From NCBI GenBank assembly GCA_022661535.1, contig JAKULF010000005.1, positions 3,968,001 through 4,032,000 on the forward strand: DNA of 64,000 nucleotides, read 5' to 3'. Within the stretch, counting starts at the first letter, position 1, and every line of letters starts with the position of its first letter. The notes beneath the pieces were generated by a model. It saw nothing but the letters and a program-made list of their open reading frames with translations. It made no database searches and was not told where the DNA came from. Position numbers and translations under genes: made by a program. This stretch comes from Eutypa lata (Eukaryota; Ascomycota; Sordariomycetes; Xylariales; Diatrypaceae). Below, in pieces: positions 58,334-64,000 of this stretch.

Positions 58334-59321
58334 ATGGCGCGCAAGTTCTTCGTCGGCGGAAACTTCAAGATGTAAATCAGCCCCTCCCCTCCCCTCCCCT
58401 CTGGTAGCAAGCAGGTCGTTCGAGAAAGACGTCAGAGCTAATACAAAGACTGCGATACATAGGAACGGGACGGTCCAGTCCATCAAGGACATCGTCGAGA
58501 ACCTGAACAAGGCTCAGCTGGACTCTAACACCGGTAAGACCACTCACTCTCTGACCCAACAACCGAAACTTTGAACAACAACCACTTTTTACTTACACTC
58601 AAAAACAGAGACCGTCATCGCCCCTCCTGCCCTCTACCTCCTCCTCGTCCGCGAGCAGCTGAAGAAGGAGATCGGCGTGGCGGCGCAGAACGTGTTCGAC
58701 AAGCCGAACGGGGCGTTCACGGGGGAGCTCTCGGTGTCGCAGCTGAAGGACAGCAGCATCGACTGGGTGATCCTGGGGCACTCGGAGCGGCGGACGGTGC
58801 TGGCCGAGAGCGACGACACCGTGGCGTCCAAGACCAAGTACGCGACGGAGAACGGGGTCAGCGTGATCTGGTGCTGCGGCGAGTCGCTGGAGCAGCGCGA
58901 GGCCGGCCAGACGCTCTCCCACATCGCCAGCCAGCTGGCCGCCCTCAAGGCCCGGGTCTCGGACTGGAGCCGCATCGTCGTCGCCTACGAGCCCATCTGG
59001 GCCATCGGCACCGGCAAGGTCGCCACCACCGAGCAGGCCCAGGAGGTCCACGCCAACATCCGCCAGTGGCTCGCCAAGGAGGTCAGCCAGCAGGTCGCCG
59101 ACGACACCCGCATCCTGTACGGCGGCAGCGTCAGCGAGAAGAACTGCAAGGAGCTTAGCAAGGAGCAGGATATCGATGGCTTCCTGGTCGGTGGTGCCAG
59201 TCTCAAGCCCGCCTGTGAGTATTCCCTCCCCGCACATACTCGCCCTCCTACCACACCCCTGGTGAATAGACCATAAACTGACAGATTCGTAGTCGTGGAT
59301 ATCATCAACTGCAAGTTGTAA
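58334..59321 (+). CDS. tpiA: Triosephosphate isomerase
   Basis: This is the glycolytic enzyme that interconverts dihydroxyacetone phosphate and glyceraldehyde 3-phosphate in the cytosol. The four-exon model is 58334-58371, 58463-58533, 58609-59214 and 59293-59321, encoding 247 aa with all frames closing. Catalytic residues are in place: Asn and Lys in GGNFKM (split by intron 1 within the Met codon), the electrophilic His in VILGHSERR, and the base Glu in VAYEPIWAIGTGK. The phosphate-binding loops LYGGSVS and FLVGGASLKPA precede the C-terminal FVDIINCKL, which is encoded by the small last exon. Length is normal. The final acceptor is the second of two candidates; the first would give an immediate stop. 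Confidence 0.97.
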
Positions 59322-59725
59322 ATGCATCAAAAAAGGGGCAGTGAACTACAAGAAGTAGGAAGTAGGAAGACAGAAATTGGGAATTGAAAATAGCATTGGC
59401 TTGGAATCACCAAACACGAAAATATCTTGCTCTATTTTTAACACCTTGGCATCTGTCGACGATGATGATGCCTCGTGATCCTAGTACGAATATAATAAGC
59501 CGTAATAGTACACGAAATATTCTGTAATAGTTTTGTGATTTGTATTTTGTTTTCATTTTTTTTTCTTTCTCTTTCGATTCTAGTCATACCCCCCTTTATA
59601 TGGTACAAATATACGCCACCCATCACGATATCCTATACATGCTGAGTCGGGTTTCCGACTGCATGCTGAGCGGTGATATACACGATGTGGCCCAGTGTCC
59701 CCTTTCCCTTTATCCCGAACGCCCC
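59322..59725. other. Short convergent spacer
   Basis: This is 404 nt between the 3' ends of triosephosphate isomerase (+) and mL43 (-), AT-rich with a T-run near 59560. I see nothing else. Confidence 0.6.
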
Positions 59726-60290
59726 TCAAACGGGCATAGCATTTCCATGGTAAGGACTCCACACGCCTCTGACACTCTCGTTGATACTCGTTACGGGCTT
59801 GTTGACCCTCTTGACCTTCTCTCCGCTGGCGTCTCGTAACAACTCGACCTTCTTCAATATCTGCAGGGAGTCCATATTCTTGACGCAGATGGACTTTTGG
59901 TTGCCGTTGATGTAGTGGCCGATAAGCACGGGGTGCTTCCGCGGCCGGGGCGATACGGCGAACTCGACCTGGGGATGCTTGGCTGCGAACTTGGGGAGTT
60001 GAGATTTGATGAAGGCACTTTTTTTTAATGTTGTTAGAGCATGTTTATGGGTTGAAATTTGTAGTGCAATCGATTACTCACTTCATCCCTCTTGAGCTTC
60101 CCGAGTAATCGCAGTAGTGAATATCCAGCTTCTTGCACTGGAGGATGAAAGCGCCGAGGCCATTCTGATATACAGTTATACAGTTAGTCAATTGACTGAC
60201 TACCCAGTGACATATAGTATGAAGTGCACAGGGAAAGGTTCATCAACTTACCTGGCCAACGGACACCTTTTCTAATGCTCTGATTGTCAT
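59726..60290 (-). CDS. MRPL51: Mitochondrial large-subunit ribosomal protein mL43 (MRPL51-like)
   Basis: This is a mitoribosome large-subunit protein with the L51/S25/CI-B8 thioredoxin-like domain. The three-exon model, in transcript order, is 60290-60252, 60164-60082 and 60017-59726, encoding 137 aa. The N-terminus MTIRALEKVSVGQNGLGAFI, then CKKLDIHYCDYSGSSRGM, KHPVLIGHYINGNQKSICVK and the C-terminal INESVRGVWSPYHGNA match the yeast mL43 (YmL51) pattern throughout. Length is close to the yeast protein (about 140 aa). It is divergent from U1-70K, with a 509-nt shared upstream region. Confidence 0.92.
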
Positions 60291-60799
60291 TGTTGTGCTC
60301 CTTTAAACTATAGAATCGGAGCCAGTCGGCGGTAAAACTGCTGGCCAGATAGATATATGTCCCCGTCGCGATTTTTTAGCCCTGGGCAAGGATCAAGATG
60401 CCCAGATGCCGACCACCGACTGTGCCCGGGAGGTACCTAAGTACATACATACATGTATGTAGGAAGTACATGCTAGTAGTTATGCACATCATCGCTGCCT
60501 GGCTGGTCTGTGCTAACTAGGTAAATTAACTACATACAACCGCAACATTTTGCTCCGAGTTCCCAAGACCAGACGCGACAGAGGTTTTAGCCTTAGCTGC
60601 CTAGCCCATCTTTTCTTTCATTACAACCAACCAACCCTCATCCTTCTTTGTCGCATTCATCAATTCGAGTCTTTCCTTATCCTATTCCATGTTCTGAGAC
60701 ACTTGTTATTCGTGTTTTCCATCATCTGTTGATATCTTTCTTGTTCACTTTATCCTAGTATCATCGCATAGTTCACCTACCGAAAGCGAAGAAGGAGTC
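60291..60799. other. Shared divergent promoter region, mL43 / U1-70K
   Basis: This 509-nt region holds both 5' ends. It contains ACATACATACATGTATGT near 60444 and pyrimidine-rich leader sequence from about 60600 on the U1-70K side. Confidence 0.6.
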
Positions 60800-62332
60800 A
60801 TGACTGACAAGCTTCCACCTAACCTTCTCGCGCTTTTCGCGCCGAGACCTCCCTTACGATGGGTGCCTCACCCTGACTTCGCGCCCGAGCAGAGAAGAAC
60901 CACCAACATCACCGGTCTTGGCGAATACCTTCCCGCTCTTGCAGCGTACAAGGATAAAGATGGATATGTCCCTACTGAGAGTTGGCTTCAGATGCGCGAC
61001 CGCAAGAAGTTGGAGAAACAAGCCAAGCAGGAGAAGCTGCTGACTGACGCCCCTATTAAATGTTTGTTTCTTCTTCCTCTTCCTCTTCCTGCTCTTCGTC
61101 TCCTTCATTGATCATCGCGTCTCAGCTAGCCGGATACTAATTATATTGTTTCAATTATAGATAAACCCGCTGAAGACCCTAACATTCGTGGTGATCCTTT
61201 CAAGACCCTGATAGTTGCTCGTCTGAGCTATGACGCCAACGAACATGATCTCGAGAAGGAATTCGGACGCTTTGGTCCTATTGAGCGAGTATGTACTCAA
61301 GTCATAGCCTCCTGTTTACTATGTTCATGTATACTGACTGACCTGTTTGCAGATTCGCATTATCGCTGATACCCATGCTCACGAAAAGGGAAACAAGAAG
61401 AAGAAGCCGCATCGTGGATATGCCTTCGTCGTATTTGAACGTGAGAAAGACATGAGAGGTAATACTGCCATTGATTTTTTCCAGACTATCCGTTTCGACC
61501 CATTGGATCCATTTGCACCCATGTCTCTCACTGAGATTAGGCCCTCAAGCTTGCCTATCTCACCCCCTTTCTCCTCACAGTCCATTATCTAGAAAAGGTA
61601 TGAACCATTGGTAAGGCTTTACTGACAAAAGCGCATCGTTGCGCACGTGAACTAGCTGCTTTAGATGGTTGTGATGGCATCCGCATCAAAGACCGTCGCA
61701 TCAAGGTAGACGTCGAAAGAGGCCGAACAGTTAAGGGCTGGAAGCCTCGTAGATTTGGCGGTGGTCTAGGTGGCCGAGGATACACGAAAGCCGCTGCTGC
61801 CCGACCTGCAGGACCTGTCGGATTCGGAGGTGGTGGCTTTGGCGGTGGACGCGACGGCGGCTTCCGAGGAGGGTTCCAGGGAGGACGCGGCCGTGGCGGA
61901 GGCTTCCGTGGCGGTGATCGTGGATTCCGAGGCGGCGGTGGTGGAGGAGGTTTCGGCGGGGGTCGCGATCGCGGCTTCGGCGCGTCTAACGGTTATGGTG
62001 CACCTCCTAATGCTCCCGCTGGCCCAGGTTCCGGTGGCCGTTCTGGTGGATACGGAGGTGACCGAGATCGTGGTGGGTATGACTCCCGCAGCAGCGGTCG
62101 CTCATATGATGACAGATCCGGCGGCGGACGTGACGGCGGTCGTGGCGGCGATCGTGGCGGCGATCGTTTCGGCGGCGGCGACCGGGATAGACGAAGTGGC
62201 GCCAACTTCGAGCCCGTCCGTGACCGTGGATCGCGAGAGTATCGCGACTACGACCGATCCAGAGAAGACGACACCCGGAAGCGCGGGTACGAAGGCGGCT
62301 ACGAGGACCCGAGAAAGCTCCGCCGGTACTAA
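60800..62332 (+). CDS. SNP1: U1 small nuclear ribonucleoprotein 70 kDa (U1-70K)
   Basis: This core U1 snRNP protein binds stem-loop I of U1 snRNA and acts in 5' splice-site recognition. The four-exon model is 60800-61061, 61161-61288, 61353-61458 and 61656-62332, encoding 390 aa. The N-terminal U1-70K domain ([20 protein letters not shown], then LEKQAKQEK) is followed by the RRM from about residue 100, with RNP2 LIVARL and RNP1 RGYAFVVF, and then [20 protein letters not shown] and [20 protein letters not shown], which is highly conserved. The C-terminus is a long RGG/GRD-rich tail. Intron 3 (197 nt, within the RRM) also contains a strong internal acceptor at 61580 and donor at 61598. The symbol is the yeast name. 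Confidence 0.95.
61581..61597 (+). other. Candidate alternative micro-exon in U1-70K intron 3
   Basis: A pyrimidine-rich acceptor (TTTCTCCTCACAG, ending 61580) and a donor (AAAG/GTATGA at 61598) bracket 17 nt. Both flanking pieces (122 and 58 nt) would be complete fungal-size introns. Inclusion would shift the frame and meet a TAG in the third codon of exon 4. Whether it is used is unknown. Confidence 0.35.
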
Positions 62333-63439
62333 GCGGTTTGTGTATCAAGACAAAGATCTCGACGCGTCTTGGTGGGTATCTTCCGTCTTCAGTCAGTCAG
62401 TTCCACACGTCTTGTCAGCCCGTCTTTCCTTCTGCCTTTTGTCACCAAGGGTAAGCAAGGGTAAGATTTTGTCTACAACGCCAGTCCAGCCCATCTGCAC
62501 AACCAAACAGTACGTTACAATAGGTCAGCAGCATAGGGTATCAAGCCACAACGGAAACAAGCTGAAGGTAAAGGATATTATCGACTATCTGCCCCAAGCA
62601 AGCTTAAATAATGCACACCAGGGTTGATCACTTACCACGTTCCTGGCGACCGCTTCGCTTTGCCTATTCGATTCCAAAACTACCTAGCTGGGCAAACAGG
62701 ACCAGGAGAAGTAGTAGACCTTTTCTCACTCACATGTATTCGTTATTAGTAATTCTACTGCCACGCCTCAGAAAAAAACCGTCGGGAGGAGGAGGGAGGT
62801 AATTATAACATCAAAAAAGGAGCACAGCAAATCCATTTTATTTTTTAGGTAAGGTCAGAGAGGTAAGGAGTAAATACTGCCTACTGACTGACCGTCGACG
62901 CATCCGCATTTTGGCCCAAGGTGGAAGGGAGAATGGAATTAAATGGCTTTGTAGCGCTACAGATGATGTCTTCCTATTATGTACGATGACCCCTTCGTTT
63001 TTCATTTATTTATTATTATTATTTTTTAGAGAAACACACGCACGACCCCTTCTAAAATAAGCCAACGAACGTAATGTACGATAGCCATGCTGTGATAGCT
63101 AAGTTAAGAAGGGGAAATAAGTTAACAACGATTGCCCGATTTTGTCATTGCCGTATCTCTTTTATTTTATTTGGTCGATCAAGGGTTTTCTCCTTCCCTA
63201 TCGATCGTGACATGTTCAGCCGATGCCCGTTTAGTATATTTCATTTCTTTTTAGCCCCTACCGAAACGCCTAAGATTTGGTATCGCCGTGAATGCAAACC
63301 ATGCACTATAACTAACCCGTGAATATAAACGAGCAAGACGAGAAGACTACCTTTTTTTTTCTTCTCTCTTCCCGTTCGTCTTCTCCATACCCACATCCAC
63401 ATACTGTCTCTCTCTCCCCCCCACGTCCTTTTACCATGC
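62333..63439. other. Convergent intergenic region
   Basis: This is 1.1 kb between the 3' ends of U1-70K and MRT4. Open frame overlapping the U1-70K 3' end and short ORFs near 62611 and 63074 show no gene features. Confidence 0.55.
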
Positions 63440-64000
63440 CTATTCGCTCCCCTCATCCTGCTGAACGTCCTCCATCCCACCCTCACCATCCTTATCGACA
63501 ACGGTGACCTCGCCGGCCGCGGCGCTCCAATACGCCCTAACGGAGACGCGGAACTCGCTCATGCAGACGCTGAACAGCTTCAGGAGCCGCGTCTGGCGGG
63601 AGTCGAGGACGTCGCCCTCGCGGCAGACGACGAAGCCCTCGGCCCTGTCGGCGTCGCTGGCCTCGGGCCCCGCCTCCAGCACGACCCTGCCCTTGACCAT
63701 GCGGGTGGGGACGTGCAGCCGCCGCAGCTCCGGCTCCAGCGTGTGGCCGAGCGGCACGTCGTGCTCGGCCGGCACCTCGCCCCCCGTGCTGTACACCGCC
63801 CCCCACGGGATCGCGAACGACCGCGGCGCCACCGCCCCCGCCCGCGCGAAGTCCACCTTGCTCTCCGAGAGCGCCCCCAGGTACGCGACGACGGACGCCG
63901 GGTCCCGGTTCGTGAAGAGCAGCCCTACGGTCCCCTTCACGAAGCTCGTCAGCCGGTACGTGTTCTCCGCGAAGCTGTCTTCCGGGTTGTGGCCGAGGGC
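63440..64000 (-). CDS. MRT4: Ribosome assembly factor MRT4 (uL10-like), partial
   Basis: This is a nucleolar trans-acting factor, paralogous to the stalk protein uL10 (P0), which holds its place on pre-60S particles before P0 exchange. The last 186 codons are visible, and the reading frame continues beyond the right edge, so the start and any 5' introns are outside the window. Family markers are [77 protein letters not shown] and [17 protein letters not shown] short acidic Asp/Glu/Gln-rich tail ([11 protein letters not shown]) follows the conserved core. The absence of the acidic P-protein C-terminal motif argues against uL10 itself. Confidence 0.9.
   Translation of the reverse strand, partial: ALGHNPEDSFAENTYRLTSFVKGTVGLLFTNRDPASVVAYLGALSESKVDFARAGAVAPRSFAIPWGAVYSTGGEVPAEHDVPLGHTLEPELRRLHVPTRMVKGRVVLEAGPEASDADRAEGFVVCREGDVLDSRQTRLLKLFSVCMSEFRVSVRAYWSAAAGEVTVVDKDGEGGMEDVQQDEGSE

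Noticed and set aside
61347..61592. Extension of U1-70K exon 3 into intron 3 as coding sequence
   Set aside because: Only splicing at 61458/61656 restores the conserved RRM end ([11 protein letters not shown]). The extension ends at a stop and is not conserved, although the intron may hold an alternative micro-exon, reported separately.

Overview
The window reads as a piece of a filamentous ascomycete (Pezizomycotina, probably Sordariomycetes) chromosome. Coding genes are interrupted by short introns (about 46-425 nt, mostly GT..AG with CTAAC/CTGAC-type branch sites). Exons are G/C-ending at third positions and AT-richer spacers carry TAGGTA-type repeats. The gene set is typical of these fungi: cytosolic malate dehydrogenase, eL28, ERG3, a GH55 exo-beta-1,3-glucanase, a WSC-domain protein, a Tup1/RcoA repressor and RNase MRP subunit Rmp1. 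I cannot name the species. There is no sign of a bacterial, viral or organellar replicon, no CRISPR array, and I found no convincing tRNA or rRNA gene.

Layout. 0-2.6 kb: a diverged tandem duplication in which each unit carries a small two-exon gene for a Cys-cluster / Ser-Gly-rich protein. 3.4-9.6 kb: a DUF2423 nucleolar-type protein (-), a PIAS/Siz SUMO E3 ligase (+, five exons) and TRAPP subunit Trs33 (+). 10.7-18.5 kb: malate dehydrogenase (-, seven exons), ribosomal protein eL28 (-), a single-pass membrane protein with C-terminal ELEG-type repeats (+) and a DUF2015 protein (+). 20.4-27.1 kb: C-5 sterol desaturase ERG3 (-) and a GH55 exo-beta-1,3-glucanase (-, eight exons). 27.1-34.7 kb: a gene desert that is AT-rich and dense in stops. 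34.7-43.5 kb: Tup1/RcoA (+), Rmp1 (-), a Gfo/Idh/MocA oxidoreductase (-) and an orphan protein (+). 45.2-49.7 kb: a C2H2 zinc-finger gene with an unresolved 5' end (-), a weak small ORF, and a secreted alpha/beta-hydrolase fused to a WSC domain (-). 49.7-55.3 kb: a second gene-poor stretch. 55.3-64 kb: a dense housekeeping block with an SR/Pro-rich protein (+), triosephosphate isomerase (+), mitoribosomal protein mL43 (-), U1-70K (+) and the 3' part of MRT4 (-), which runs off the right edge.

The genes do not form an obvious pathway cluster. They are a mix of housekeeping genes (glycolysis/TCA enzymes, ribosome, splicing, SUMO, trafficking, sterol synthesis) and secreted or cell-wall functions, separated by two low-complexity deserts. 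All splice models were made by reading donors and acceptors and checking that reading frame and known family sequence join across every intron; none has transcript support here.

The observations most worth following are: the tandem Cys-cluster microgene pair with transition-only divergence in one aligned stretch; a candidate regulated (poison-type) micro-exon in the U1-70K gene; an over-represented ACCTAGGT palindrome confined to non-coding DNA; and a small foldback, MITE-like element near 44.9 kb.
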